Positions 33,457-45,569 are shown, counted from the first letter of the stretch. The stretch is 64,000 nt of DNA from Hordeum vulgare subsp. vulgare (GCF_904849725.1 NC_058523.1:338437948-338501947); one strand, 5' to 3'. Program-made: numbers and translations. Notes: generated by a model not told the origin, from the letters alone.

Positions 33457-36400
33457 GATGACAAACCCAAAAATACTCAGTGGGTTCTCGATAGTGGCTG
33501 CACACATCACATGACTGGTGATAAAAGCTTACTGATGAATATGCCACTAACTCTATCACCTCTGAAGCAAATCACATATGCTGACAAAGGTAAAAGCAAG
33601 GTATTGGGACTTGGCAAAGTAGCTATTTCCAAGGATAGGCATATGGAAAAAGTGATGCTTGTTGAATCCCTTGGTTTTAACCTCATATCAGTCTCGATGC
33701 TTTGTGATCTTGATATGATTGTTATCTTTGGTAGATATAGATGTGTAGTCATCATGGAATCTGACAGGTCCAAAGTCTTCGAAGGTGTAAGAAGAGGGGA
33801 TGTGTACATTGTTGATTTCTCTACAGGTCCTCAACCAGCCACTTGCTTACTAGCAAAAACCTCAGAAGGATGGATGTGGCACCGAAGACTAGGTCATGCA
33901 GGCATGAGGAATTTGCACACGCTTGCAAAGAAGAAGCATGTCATCGGCATCGAATCGGTCAAATTCCTCAAGGATCATCTCTGCGGTGCTTGTGAATCTG
34001 GGAAAATGACCAGATCCAAGCATCCCTCTAAAACCATCATGACCACTACACGTCCATTCGAATTGCTTCATATGGATATATTTGGACCTACTCACTATGC
34101 CACACTAACCAATGCAACATCTCTATATGGCTTCGTCATAGTTGATGATTATTCCCGATACACTTGGGTGCATATTATAGTGTATAAAACTGAAGTGCAG
34201 GAAATCTTCAAACGATTTTCTTCAAGGGCCTCGACGAACTTTGGCATCAAGATCAAACATATCAGGAGTGATAATGGAACCGAGTTCAAAAACACTTGTC
34301 TTGATGATTATCTTGGTGAACTTGGTATTACTCACGAATTGTCTGCTCCTTATACTCCTCAGCAGAATGGTGTCGTCGAAAGGAAGAACAAGACTCTAGT
34401 TGAAATGGCGAGAACCATGCTTGAAGAATATCAGACTCCTCGTCGCTTTTGGCCTGAAGCAATCAACACTGCATGCCATATCATCAAAAGGGTATATCTT
34501 CACAAATTCCTCAAGAAAACCTCATATGAACTCCTCACTGACAAGAAACCCAATGTAAGTTATTTCAAAGTCTTCGGTGCAAAATGCTGGATTAGAGATC
34601 CTCACCACGGCCCAAAATTTGCACCTAAGGCACATGAAGGTTTTATGCTCGGTTATGGAAAGGACTCGCACACTTACAGAGTCTTCAACAACTATCACAA
34701 CAAAGTTGTTGAGACTGTAGATGTGCGGTTCGATGAAACTAATGGCTCGCAAAGAGAGCAATTGCCTTCTGATCCAGATAAGCTGTCTCCTGAGGAAGCA
34801 ATAAAGCTTAAGCCTACTGAAGACATTGTTCCCACTGAGGAAATTGGTGAAGAAACGATCCCTTTCACTGACAAAAACCAAGAAGGTGCTCCTGAGGAAA
34901 TTGCAACAGCACCACTTCCTCAGTCCAGACAAAATCCTCAACCAGCTCATCCGAGGATTGCAAACGAAGTAGAACTTGACAAAATCCTCAACGACATCAA
35001 CGCGCCAGGTCCTCTCACTCGCTCAAAAGCTTCACACTTAGTGAACTTTTGTGGGCATTTTTCTTTTGTATCCATCACAGAACCCTCAAAAGTTGCTGAG
35101 GCTTTTCTGGAACCGGAGTGGATCCAAGCTATGCAAGACGAACTTCTTCAATTCAAGTTGAATGACGTATGGGAGATCGTCAAACGACCAGATCCTCGCA
35201 AGCACAACATCATCGGCACCAAGTGGATTTTCCGAAACAAGCAAGATGAGGACGGTCAAGTGGTGAGGAACAAGGCACGACTTGTAGCCCAAGGCTACAC
35301 CCAGGTTGAAGGAATAGATTTCGATGAAACTTTTGCACCTGTTGCTAGACTTGAAGCTATTCGAATACTACTTGCTTATGCTAATCATCATAACATCACC
35401 TTATATCAAATGGATGTGAAAAGTGCATTCCTCAATGGTAAGCTTGAGGAAGAAGTATATGTTGCTCAGCCCCCAGGTTTTGAGGATCCAAATAATCCAG
35501 ACAAAGTCTTCAGACTCAAAAAGGCTCTGTATGGTCTCAAGCAAGCCCCTCGGGCATGGTATGATACATTGAAGGAATTCCTCATGAAGAAAGGCTTCAA
35601 ACCTGGTTCACTCGATCCAACTCTTTTCAGAAAATCCTATGATAATGAGTTGTTTGTATGTCAAATATATGTTGATGATATCATATTTGGCTGTACTGAC
35701 AGAAGATACAGTGATGAATTTGCCTACATGATGAGTGAAGAATATCAGATGTCCATGATGGGGGAGCTGAAATTCTTCTTAGGTCTTCAAATTCGTCAAC
35801 AAAGCAATGGAATCTTCATATCACAGGAGAAATACCTCAAGGATGTTCTGAGGAAATTCGACATGCACAAATGCAAAGGTGCCAAGACTCCAATGCCTAC
35901 CAACGGCCACCTCGGCACTGATGAAAATGGTAAAGATTTCGATCAGCAGGTATACCATTCTATGATTGGCTCCTTATTGTATCTATGTGCATCTAGGCCA
36001 GATATAATGCTTAGTGTTTGCATGTGTGCACGTTTTCAAGCAAAACCGAAGGAATCACACCATAAGGCTGTGAAACATATTCTTCGATACTTAGCTCACA
36101 CACCAACACTAGGATTATGGTATCCCAAGGGCTCCAATCTTCATCTGGTAGGGTATTCTGATTCAGACTATGCTGGTGACCGTGTGGATCGCAAGTCAAC
36201 TTCTGGCACATGCCATTTCCTCGGAAGATCACTAGTTTGCTGGTCCTCAAAGAAGCAGAACTGCGTATCACTCTCCACTGCCGAAGCTGAGTACATTGGT
36301 GCCGGTTCTTGCTGTGCTCAATTGCTATGGATGAAGCAAACCCTCAAGGACTACGACATCAACATGAAGAATGTACCTCTCTACTATGACAATGAGAGTG

Positions 36401-36621
36401 CTCTCAAGATTGCATACAACCCAGTACAGCACTCGAAGACCAAGCACATCCAGATTCGTCATCATTTTCTTCGGGACCATGTCCTCAAGGGCAATATCCT
36501 CATCGACCATGTGAAGACTGATGATCAACTGGCAGATATCTTCACTAAGCCCTTGGATGAGAAAAGGTTTTGCAAGTTGCGGTCTGAGCTAAATATCTTA
36601 GAGTCTTCAAATGTTTTGTAA
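33457..36621 (+). CDS. pol: Copia pol: protease, integrase, RT, RNase H; frame intact
   Basis: About 1054 codons without a stop, in Copia order. Protease has [13 protein letters not shown], catalytic Asp codon at 33490. Integrase has HRRLGHAG and CGACESGK for the HHCC zinc motif, then [15 protein letters not shown] and NGVVERKN for the DDE triad. RT has [22 protein letters not shown] and YVDDIIFG at 35668-35691. RNase H has YSDSDYAGD near 36157 and STAEAEY near 36277, and a typical ADIFTKPL end. The true amino terminus depends on processing or splicing, because no ATG suits the protease start (first Met codon 33511). The protein copies element RNA in the particle and integrates the cDNA. The intact frame agrees with the young LTR age. 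Confidence 0.93.
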   Translation, partial: DDKPKNTQWVLDSGCTHHMTGDKSLLMNMPLTLSPLKQITYADKGKSKVLGLGKVAISKDRHMEKVMLVESLGFNLISVSMLCDLDMIVIFGRYRCVVIMESDRSKVFEGVRRGDVYIVDFSTGPQPATCLLAKTSEGWMWHRRLGHAGMRNLHTLAKKKHVIGIESVKFLKDHLCGACESGKMTRSKHPSKTIMTTTRPFELLHMDIFGPTHYATLTNATSLYGFVIVDDYSRYTWVHIIVYKTEVQEIFKRFSSRASTNFGIKIKHIRSDNGTEFKNTCLDDYLGELGITHELSAPYTPQQNGVVERKNKTLVEMARTMLEEYQTPRRFWPEAINTACHIIKRVYLHKFLKKTSYELLTDKKPNVSYFKVFGAKCWIRDPHHGPKFAPKAHEGFMLGYGKDSHTYRVFNNYHNKVVETVDVRFDETNGSQREQLPSDPDKLSPEEAIKLKPTEDIVPTEEIGEETIPFTDKNQEGAPEEIATAPLPQSRQNPQPAHPRIANEVELDKILNDINAPGPLTRSKASHLVNFCGHFSFVSITEPSKVAEAFLEPEWIQAMQDELLQFKLNDVWEIVKRPDPRKHNIIGTKWIFRNKQDEDGQVVRNKARLVAQGYTQVEGIDFDETFAPVARLEAIRILLAYANHHNITLYQMDVKSAFLNGKLEEEVYVAQPPGFEDPNNPDKVFRLKKALYGLKQAPRAWYDTLKEFLMKKGFKPGSLDPTLFRKSYDNELFVCQIYVDDIIFGCTDRRYSDEFAYMMSEEYQMSMMGELKFFLGLQIRQQSNGIFISQEKYLKDVLRKFDMHKCKGAKTPMPTNGHLGTDENGKDFDQQVYHSMIGSLLYLCASRPDIMLSVCMCARFQAKPKESHHKAVKHILRYLAHTPTLGLWYPKGSNLHLVGYSDSDYAGDRVDRKSTSGTCHFLGRSLVCWSSKKQNCVSLSTAEAEYIGAGSCCAQLLWMKQTLKDYDINMKNVPLYYDNESALKIAYNPVQHSKTKHIQIRHHFLRDHVLKGNILIDHVKTDDQLADIFTKPLDEKRFCKLRSELNILESSNVL

Positions 36622-37739
36622 AACCATGCACACATCCTAACACTTATGCAAAGTTGATGACTTAGATGTGCAACACATGATGAAACGATTTTCTTCAACT
36701 GATGAAGAAAGTCACTCTGAATGTGAAGAAATTAACGAAGAAATTGATTCTCAGGGCCCTACGAAAATTGTACGCGGCGTCTGTAATCAACATTCTTATA
36801 TGGTGGGTAACGCCACCGCCCAATGTGAAATTCCTCAAGTTGATTTTCTTCAAATGATCAGTTTCCTCACAATGCATTTTTCTTCAAAACAGTGTTCTTC
36901 ATTGTGATGATCTATTACAAAATCTTCAAAAACACTTGATGACTTTCATTTGCCTAGATAGACTATGATTTCTAGTCCTCAACAGCATTCACTTATTGTT
37001 ATTTCTTCAAGTTGATGTTTCTGCTAAGTGAATGTGATCGGACCCTACTTTCCCTCTATGTCATACTTATCCAGTCTATTCAATTCTTCATATGCGTTCT
37101 ATTTGAAACTTTGTTCAAAATCCTCACTGCATCTTTGTCAGTTGATGATTTTGTAATGAAAATCCTCAAATCTTCAAAAATTGTTTCTCTAAAGACAAAG
37201 TCACTGAACCCCCACTTCCAACGATCGGATAACCACGATCTCCACTATCTCCACCGCATCGTACGGGAGCTACACGTGTCCTGCGGAGACGTAGAGGCAG
37301 GGGCTATTTGGTCCGACATTTTCGCGCCAAATAGTAACTTTTGGGCTATAAATATGTCCTTATCCCCCTCGGCATCCTCTTCTTCGCCTCATCGCTCTCC
37401 TGCCACAGCACACTCCACCGAACCCTAGCGCCACCGCTGGTAGTCTTGTCGCCGGTGAGGAAGAGCTTCACTGCCTCGACTTCTCCATCGCCAGAACCAC
37501 GCCGGAGTCGGACCATCTTCGTCCGCCGCCGCCGTAGACGTCCTCTGTCGTCGAGTTAGGGTGCATTGGACACTCGAACGAAGAGCCTCTCCAACACTAC
37601 TTTCTGTGTTCTTCGTACGCACCTTCCAGGGTAAATATATCCCATTTTTACAGCAGATTAGATCTGAAATTTTACATCTTCTATGTGAGATCTGTTTTTC
37701 CTCAAGATACGATGCGCACATGATTCCTCAAACACTACC
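36622..37739 (+). promoter_or_regulatory. Post-pol region with an internal promoter-like segment
   Basis: 36.62-37.20 kb is noncoding with many tcctcaa and cttcaa phrases like the LTR. At 37.20-37.63 kb the composition becomes GC-rich. TATAAATA at 37347-37354 sits in a classical setting (GCGCCAAATAG upstream), then a C/T-rich leader with ACCCTAGCGCC follows. CAGG|GTAAAT at 37631 could be a splice donor matching an acceptor at 38461 just before the next ORF. This reads like a plant promoter and 5' leader for the extra ORF. It is an inference from sequence only. Confidence 0.5.
37347..37354 (+). promoter_or_regulatory. Internal TATA-like box upstream of the extra ORF
   Basis: TATAAATA preceded by TTGGGC and followed about 30 bases later by a C/T-rich stretch (CCTCGGCATCCTCTTCTTCG), as around plant transcription starts. 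It lies 1.1 kb before the ORF. Confidence 0.5.
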
Positions 37740-38227
37740 TGTCGTGGTTTTGTCACGGCGGATGTCCTCGTGAAAGGACTTCGTACTGGAGCCATCGCAC
37801 CTTGGTGGCGACTCAAAGGGGTTAAGCGGTAGAGACACGGCGATTTACCCAGGTTCGGCCCCTCGTGAGGAGGTAAAAGCCTACGTCCTGCTTTGGTGTG
37901 TATTGATGTAGTTTCGATTACAAGGAGGGCGTAACTCGCCGAACCTAGCACTCGATGATTTCTAACCTGCCCTCTCCTCCCCTGGGACTTGCCTTTATAT
38001 ACAGGTCGAACCCCTAGGGTTTACAAGGGTACTTTCCTTCTTACAAATCGTGACCCTCGTGGTCTCTAAATCGCCATCTTCCAAAGCTTGGAGACCTCCC
38101 AGAAATAATAAATCGTCATACGACCTTGACCCGGCTAGGACAAAGCCCAAATTAATGTTAGGGTGAATCGCCTGATTGGTAACTCGGCCCAACTAGGGCG
38201 GGTCAGTCACAGGTAATATCCCCAACA
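37740..38227. mobile_element. 488-bp solo LTR (or TRIM-size LTR) nested in the Copia element
   Basis: It begins TGTCGTGG, ends CCCCAACA, and is flanked by CTACC at 37735-37739 and 38228-38232, a perfect 5-bp duplication. There is no internal domain, primer site or coding part, so it looks like the product of recombination between two LTRs. Transcription direction cannot be set from the sequence. It lies inside the candidate leader intron 37631-38461. Confidence 0.85.
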
Positions 38228-38469
38228 CTACCTATCACCACAATCATTGATGAACTATGCTAAGCATCTAAGATTATCACGAGATTCCTCAATTGTGCGA
38301 ATTTTTGGATCTGTACAACTCTGGAATCCAAGAACAGTATGCTTAGGCAAATTCCTCAACCACTGGTTATATTCCTCAAACTGTCAAACTTTTTCATTTT
38401 CCTCAAATCTGAGAACGCATATGACCTCTCCAAATTCCTCGCAACCATACTCTGTTCACAGGTACACAC

Positions 38470-41400
38470 ATGTCAGCTGATGAATCTCTCGGTTCTCATC
38501 ACATTAACTCATTTGTAGCGTTTCTGGAAGAAACTCTTCAAGGCTCATCAGAATCCTCACGAGTTCAAAATCATCAGCAAAATCCTCAACTGAAGAAAAT
38601 GGAGGAAGACAGAAAACAGAAGGGAGGAAAGAAGCTTGAGCAAAACACAGCTATTGATATCCCTGAGGACATTTACTTGGACTATTGCACGCCTGATGAA
38701 CATGAGACAATGGCCAAGAGAAAAATACGGCTGCAGAATATTGAACGCCGATGGGCGAAGGAATGGAAGGAGTACAGGTTTGTGACTCCCAAATATGCGA
38801 AGAAATTCGCTTTGAAGCCTCCTGGCAGAAGGGCCCCACTTGAGGATCATCAAGTAGCACATCCATCAAGCCTCAAGACCATTGATGACTATCCAGATGA
38901 AAAGGAAAAGCATCTGGCCAAGCTCAAGAGGCAAGCAGAAGCTGCAGTGAGGAAATTCAATGAATCCTCACCTGCTGCCTCCGGTGCTGCTCATTCCTCA
39001 GCTGCAGAAACCTCAAGCTCAGAAATTCCTCAAATGCAGTCTGTGCCATCAAAGCCAAAGGCTCCAAAGCCTCAAGAGAAGTCTTCTCAGGCTTCTGTCA
39101 CAAAACCCTCAGCACCAAAACCCTCATTACCAAAACCTTCAACACCAAAACCATCAGCGCCAAAGCCCTCAGCACCAATCTCCTCAGTATCAAAATCCTT
39201 AGCTCCAACCCCAAAGCCTCAAGAGAAACCAGTACCGAAGCATGTCGTGAAGCCTACGACCGCCAGCTCCAGCTCCTCACTCCCAGCTGCAACTAGCTCA
39301 GAGACAAAGTCTTCAACACCTCTTGTGAAGACTTTGACAACTGCTGAACGTGCACCTCTGCCCAGCCCCAGCAAAATCATTGCAGTCCCATCTGCATCAG
39401 AAGGAAGTGATGAATATGATGATGAAACCCTGCAAGCCATCATCAGAAACAAGCAAGAAAGGGTAGCACAAGCATCACACAGTGCTATTCCTCTGGCCAT
39501 GGACCCCAAGGTCCTCCTTGACTACATCAATATCTGGTATGAGGACCCAAACACTCCCATTGATGATTTGAAACTTCCTCCTGGCATCAGCCACATGGTG
39601 GCCACCTTCATAAATGAAGCCAATTGGAAAGAACAGCAGGCCAGGCAGGCAAAGGTTGCAAAGGCCAAAAAGGAGAAATTCCTCAGGCAGAATCTCCTCA
39701 AACTGACTCCTGATGCACTGGTGTCAACCCAGGCAGAGCTGCAAGTACTGACTGACAAGTACACCAAGCTGTCAGATCGCAAAAGCATCAAGAGCAATTT
39801 CATCAAGCTAGCCACTAGTGTTGTTGATGACTACAACAAGAGAACCGCACCCCCAGCACCAACTCCTCAGCCCTTGGTTGAGTAGCCAGCAGATGCATCT
39901 CCTGATGAGGAGGAAACTCCTCAAGCTGAGGAAGAACACCAAGAGCGCCGTGTTGATGAACCGTCCATTGAAGAAATCATCACAGAAACTGCAACTGATG
40001 AAATTGCTACCACTGATGAGACTGCTCCTGATCCAGCTGCTTCATCAAAGCAGGCTGATGACTCTGTTCCAGCTGGTTCCTCACTACCAGCTGAAGAATC
40101 TGAAGAAAGAACACCTTCACCAAAAGCTTCAAAGGTGAAGAAGATAATTCCGTCTGCATCAGACGTGAAGAAAACAAGGGATGCTGAAAAGGAAGCAAAG
40201 AAGAGAAAAGCCTGCTCAGCAGTAGAAGAGACAGAGGCAAAGCGCCTCAAAGAAACTGAAGAAACTGCTCCTCTGGACCCAGTGCCTCTCAATGTCGCCC
40301 CTTCCTATGAGATGATCGTCATTGATGACCCAGCTACAAGGATAGATGAGGAAATGAAGGATGTCGCCTCTGAGGAACACACTGATGAGGAAATCCAGAT
40401 TGATGACAGTCCTCAACCTCTTATTCCTTAGACAGAGACTGCTCAAGCATCAGCTGCACCAGCTGATGAAACTGCTTCTGCCACAAAGCCAGCTGAGGAA
40501 AAACAAGCTAAAAATCCTCATGCTGATGAAACTGTACATTCTGAGCAGACTCCTCAAGATGAGGAACAGGCTGACCCAACTCCTCCAAATGAGAAAGAAG
40601 CAGAAATTCCTCAGCCTGAAGCTCTGCCAGAGCAAGCATCATCTCCCCAGCATGAAGTACCAGCTGATGAAATTCCTCACCCTGAGGAAAATGCTGAAGA
40701 AAATGTACCCGCCCAAGACAATGAATTCATTGTGCTCAACCCAGAGACTGCCATTGTTGTCTCCTCCCCCATTCCTCAGCAAAATCTTTAGCTAGTTCAG
40801 CGCCAGCCATTCTCCAAGCGTCCAAAGTTTCAAAAAGAAGATTTCTTTGAAGAACGCATGTACTTCATCGGAGAGAACCCTTATGACAAGCCTCAAATGA
40901 GGCATCTGAAGTTTTGGACAAGGACTCAGATGAACTACTATTCCTCTATGCTCTGTGGACGCAACAAGATATTCCAGCACAGGCACATTCCTCATGTTGA
41001 GCTTGAAGCAATACCCTGCCTGGAACCAGTCCTCAGTGTACTCCACGATGCAGGTTTGCTCCCCATGTGCTCAGACATATCAGACTGGAATAGTGAGCTT
41101 ATTCTTCAGTTCTATGCCAGTCTTCACATATCTGGCAACGCTGACGACATCAACACTTGGGTGTTCGACTAGATGTCCCAAAATACTCACTACAAAGCTC
41201 CTGCTTCTGAACTCCTTAGAGAACTGCCCGTACCAATTCCCTCAGATGAGGCAGTGAAGCTTTATGGCGAGCGTGAGCTGCGAAATGGTATGATGGAAGT
41301 CCTCATGAAGCCTTTGGCTGCACGCAAACCCTCAAGAACAACCTTCCTCGTCCATGAGCTCAAGTACACACCCCGGTCTGTCTACAGAATTCTCTGCAGT

Positions 41401-42219
41401 GTGCTCGCGCCAATCAAAGGCCATGACGATGAAGAAGATGTTGTAGGCCTCATGAAGAATATCCTCTTCAACATCATACACGGTATTCCTATCAATATCC
41501 ATGATTTCTTCTTGAGGACTTTGGCCGACAATGCCATGTGCCCCTATGATCACAAGATATATGCCCCGTGGATCATGAGATTCATCAGGACAAGGACAGG
41601 CATCAACTTTCACGCTGATTGTCAAAACCATGTTGGTTATATGCCTCCTATTCGGGTCAACAAGAAGACTTTTGAACCCATTGAAGGAAAAGGAAAATCT
41701 ATGATTGAAGAAGGCAGCAGGCCCCTTGATGGCCAATTCAGAGAACCAGAAGCGTATTCTTCATGGGACGATACTGAGACTCGTCCAGCAAGCCCAGTTC
41801 CTCCTCGCGTGTTGAACACTAGAGAGCTCCTCCTCAGTCTTCACCAGAAGGTGGATCGCAACCACAAATGGGTCAAACGCCAGTTTGGTGCCATTGTGAA
41901 AACCCTCACTGAAACACAGAACTCTGTGAAGATTAACCATCACTATCTGCATGAGGTTTTCGATCGCACCTGGGCTACACTTGCACATCTGAAGACTCAG
42001 ACTGAGCTTGAAGAAATGGACTTTGAGCGGGACTTTGACTGGTCGTGGCCTCCCAAGAGGAAGTTCAGGCCCATTCCAGTGCCAGATCTTGAAGACGGCT
42101 CCTTTTCTTCATTCTGCACCGCTGAATCTGATGAGGAACAACTCGACACAGCAACCGGCCCAAGTAAGAAGACTACCCCCAAGAAGCGTCACGGCTCTTC
42201 ATCAACCGCCAAGAAATGA
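38470..42219 (+). pseudogene. Sirevirus env-position ORF, one frame with four TAG codons
   Basis: A single frame of 1249 codons from ATG 38470 to TGA 42217-42219, broken only by TAG at 39883, 40429, 40789 and 41170. The N-terminus is Lys/Glu-rich. A PKPSAPKPS-type Pro/Ser repeat lies at about 39.10-39.19 kb. A long acidic, low-complexity middle (39.9-40.79 kb) is rich in PQ, DE and EETP. A globular part at about 40.85-41.65 kb (ILQFYASLHI, TFLVHELKYTP, GIPINIHDFF) resembles the putative plant transposon protein family PF20167. The tail has a helical stretch and a basic end with KKTTPKKRHG. Position after pol matches the env-like gene of SIRE1, but no signal peptide or clear membrane segment is seen, so an envelope role is not supported. 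Its function is unknown. Confidence 0.75.
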
Positions 42220-42742
42220 AGTCTTCACGGGCGTTAGTCCTCAGGTTGTCCCTTTTTGTCACTTGATGACAAAGGGGGAGAAACTCGAGAGTTAGTCTTC
42301 AAGCGAGATATTTTTGGGGCTTATGAACTATATTTAAGTTACAAACTCTTGGCTCTTCTGAAGTTTTTATGTAATGAGTTGTAACTTAAGCCCGATGGTA
42401 CTCTGACGCTTTTGAACGTTTTTCTTCGCATGCTTATTCCTCAAGTTTTAATGCACGCATGCTAGATTTCGTCAGTTATCATTTGCCATCATGCATCTTC
42501 ATTTTCTTCATATTATATGTTATATGTATGCATGATTTACAAGCCTCAGGGGGAGATCTCCATGATATAAATCATCAATGTGCATCTGCTCTAAAAGCAA
42601 AATCCTCAAGGTATGCACATCTTCAGGGGGAGTCTCTCTGAATCTTGTTTTCAAATTCCTCAAATAAGTATTTACACTTCATATTTTTGATCCCTGTTGA
42701 AGACTTAACCTAATTGTTATCAACCACCAAAAAGGGGGAGAT
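42220..42742 (+). other. Copia 3' region with repeated polypurine tracts
   Basis: Four AGGGGGAG-type tracts lie before the 3' LTR: 42271-42281 (AAAGGGGGAGA), 42548-42556, 42625-42633 and 42731-42741 (AAAGGGGGAGA, adjacent to the LTR). Such repeated tracts are a described trait of Sireviruses. The last copy is in the position to prime plus-strand synthesis. Confidence 0.8.
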
Positions 42743-44159
42743 TGTAAGTGCATCTAGTGCCCCTTAGTGATTTTGGTGGTTTGAAGACTTATAGGTTAAG
42801 TATGTAATGTGTTTATAAGTGTACACATGATCTATAAGTCATTGAGGAGTTTGATATATTTGAAGAATATCGACCCCTAAAAATATATGTCTTCAGTTGA
42901 AGAAATTGGTCTGAAGATGAAGAAATGAATCATGAGGAATCTGCGATGAAAATGATAATCCTCATGAAGATTCTGATATTGAGAAGTCTGGTAGTTCCTG
43001 AAGAAATTCATTCTGAAGAATTTGAAGCATGAAGATTTACACTTTCTGTTTTACTTTCTTCGCATTTGAGTAATAGGAACACCGTACTGTTAAAGGGGGT
43101 CAAAGTAACACTATGGAATGGATTTCCTCATGATGCTCAACCCAAGCCTAATCCTACCAAAAGCCTCAAGTGAGGAATATGAGTGACATGAGGACTCTCA
43201 TAATTGAGGGTCCCGACCGTTTCGATAACCACGCCAAGTCACTGGTCTTATCCACTCCAATGGTCATATTATTTAAGGGCATTAGTGTCAAATCATGTCG
43301 GGATGCTCCCAGGCTATAAATAGCCACCCCCCACAACCACTACCTGGTTGGCTGCTCCGTTAGAAACTGACACTTGTCATAAGAGCAACCCAAATTCCTC
43401 AGAGCCTTCGAGAGTAAATCATCAGTGAGGAAATACACCACCCACCGAAACCATAAACCAAACCTAGTGATTGAGCATCACTGAAGAAGTTGTTCCTGTG
43501 TGGGACTGAAGCCTTTTACCTTTGAGGACTGTGCATCCTCGAGACGGTTAGGTGTCATGGTCTAGAGCTTTCCAGCAGTCAATTGTGGATCGTCGGGTGA
43601 CCAAGTTTGTGAGGGTTTGGAAGTCTGCCCTGAAGACTTACCACGAGTGTTGGGCGAGGACTGTGTGTCCTTAGCTCAAGGAGAATACGGTAGGGACTGT
43701 GTGTCCCGGGACTGGGTGTCCTTTGGTTTCAATACCAAGCCGCTCCAAACCAGATGTACAACTGTCACAGCAGTTGGAACTGGGTCATCAACGACTGTCT
43801 TCTCTGAGAATCGGGTTCTAATTCCTCAACTCTTTACCTTCTCTGTATTATGTGTTGATGACTTTCACTGTGACTGTTTGAAGAATTTGCTGAAGACTTT
43901 CTCTGAATTTCCTCAACCCCAAATTCTTCACAATAGTTAATCATCATCTGTATTCTGCGTGCCTGCTTACTGTGCAATCTATTTTCACATTCTTCACTCT
44001 AAAATACTGCTGGTGTGAACGTTTGCACGTCTGATCCTTTACTGTTTCCGCTGTAAGTTAGTCATCAATGAGGAATTTCCTCAAAAGGAATTTCCTCAGT
44101 GATGAAATTCTAAAAATCTCCTATTCACCCCCCCCTCTAGTCGATATAACGCACTTCCA
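42743..44159 (+). repeat. 3' LTR of the Copia element
   Basis: 1417 bp, about 98 percent identical to the 5' LTR by eye. TATAAATA is at 43315-43322. It ends CACTTCCA at 44159, followed by the target duplication AAAAG. Confidence 0.95.
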
Positions 44160-44164
44160 AAAAG

Positions 44165-45569
44165 TTTGGGCACAAAAAATCCACATGGTTCAATCTCCGC
44201 CTCTAGCCGCTGCAATGGCCTTCAGGGAGGCGACCGCCTCTTCGGCAACCCGCTCTCCCGTCGGAGCCAAAAGCACAAGAAAATCAATGGCAATGACAAA
44301 GACCCTCGCCGAGGAGTCTACGACGACAACGATGACAAAGAAGAAGTTGGCGCTCCGTCCAAGGTTGGCTCCTCGTGCAGCTACTTCAGCGGCAACTATA
44401 GCCATTGCTCTAGCGCTGGCGATGGTAGCAGCCGACAACAAGTGTCGCGGCCGCCAAGTGTTCGATGAAATTCCCACTCGATAAACTTCAACTCTTTTTA
44501 GAAATTGGGAGATGATTGTTGGTGGCCGATGGTGATGTAGTTTGTTTGGTTTCTTATCATGGTGTGAATATAAACACAACTGAATTCTTACCATATTTGG
44601 AGTCTTCGGCAACAATGGGACTTGATGAGCTCAACTACAACTCCATTTGGCATTTAGAGGTGGCCCAAGACATGGAGCAAGAGGATGTGGCAGAAGAGGA
44701 GGAGGTGGTCGAGGAAGAGGAGGAAGCCGAGGAGGTGGTGGCTAATGAGGAGGTGTGCGATTAAGAGGAGGTTGTGGAGGTGATCAAAGCAGGCACGCGG
44801 TCGTCAAGGTCACACACCGACAACTACAATTACAAACAAGATGTTGCTCTTTATGATGCTTGGATGAACATCTCCATGGATGCAATGATTGGACTCAGAC
44901 CAAGACTATGTTTTGGGAGAGAATTATGGGCCACTACAACAACTCCATGGACGTGCAATCAAGCTGCACGCGAGGTTCTCTTGGGCATCGTTGGAGCACC
45001 ATTCATGACCGATGCAACCGATGTCCTGGTTGCACCAACCAAGTGAATCATGCAATGCAGGGTGGTGTGCAAGTGACAACGTATGCCCCTACATCTGAGA
45101 ACTACTCAAGCATAGGAACACCAAGTTCAGCCACAAACCCTTCATGTTGCGTCGTTGTTACAATGTTCTAAGAAAGAACGTGAAGTGGATCCAAAGAATC
45201 GCGGAGACCACTGCAAAGAGATCAAGGTTGAGCATATCCATTGAGGAGGTCGGTAAGATTGATGATGATGCCAACAATAAATCGGAACGTAACAAGATTG
45301 TAAAAGAGAAAAGGAAGATAAATGCATCTAGTGTCACTTACAGAGAAGAACTTTTGTCCATGATTGAGACCAAGAAGGTGATGACGTCCGAACGGAAAGA
45401 AGAGAAAATGGCAAGATGGAATGAGCTCAAGATCTTGGGGGATGAGAAATGTAAGGCCACTTTGGCGGCCAAAGATAGGAAGTTGAAGGCAGAGGAGCAT
45501 AGGCTTGTCCATGAGGAGGAAGGATTCGTGATGCCAAGAAGCCCGAAGAACATGTTGTCATCTTCATGA
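44165..45569 (+). pseudogene. PIF/Harbinger-type ORF1, 3' part (Myb/SANT, NAM-associated)
   Basis: This continues the frame begun at 29084. The first part runs to TGA 44466-44468 with Ser/Gly-rich and charged sequence. Coding resumes at about 44516 with an acidic EEEEVVEEEEE region, TAA at 44762-44764, and then YKQDVALYDAWMNIS, which fits the SANT-like domain of these proteins. A frame change near 44.89 kb follows, then FWERIMGHYN and RGSLGHRWSTI. Another change near 45.1 kb leads to a Lys/Glu-rich helical tail (SERKEEKMARWNELK) that fits the NAM-associated domain, PF14303, ending at TGA 45567-45569. Such proteins accompany PIF/Harbinger transposases and bind DNA. Two stops and two or more frameshifts make this one dead. 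No transposase (DDE) gene of the family is seen. Confidence 0.65.

Larger units (their letters stand above)
29182..44159 (+). mobile_element. Sirevirus-type Ty1/Copia retrotransposon
   Basis: A complete 14,978-bp element with LTRs at 29182-30600 and 42743-44159 (TGTAAGTGC start, CA end), target duplication AAAAG at 29177-29181 and 44160-44164, and a tRNA-Met primer site TGGTATCAGAGC. Pol is in Copia order. A long extra reading frame follows pol, and several polypurine-tract copies precede the 3' LTR. The env-position ORF and repeated polypurine tracts point to the SIRE/Maximus lineage. About 30 substitutions between the LTRs by eye (about 2 percent) suggest an insertion somewhat under one million years ago at 1.3e-8 per site per year. 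A 488-bp solo LTR is nested in it. Pol looks unbroken, but gag and the extra ORF carry stops. Confidence 0.95.

Noticed and set aside
38470..42219. Calling the extra Copia ORF an envelope gene
   Set aside because: Only its position suggests this. No signal peptide, transmembrane helix or furin-type site was seen.
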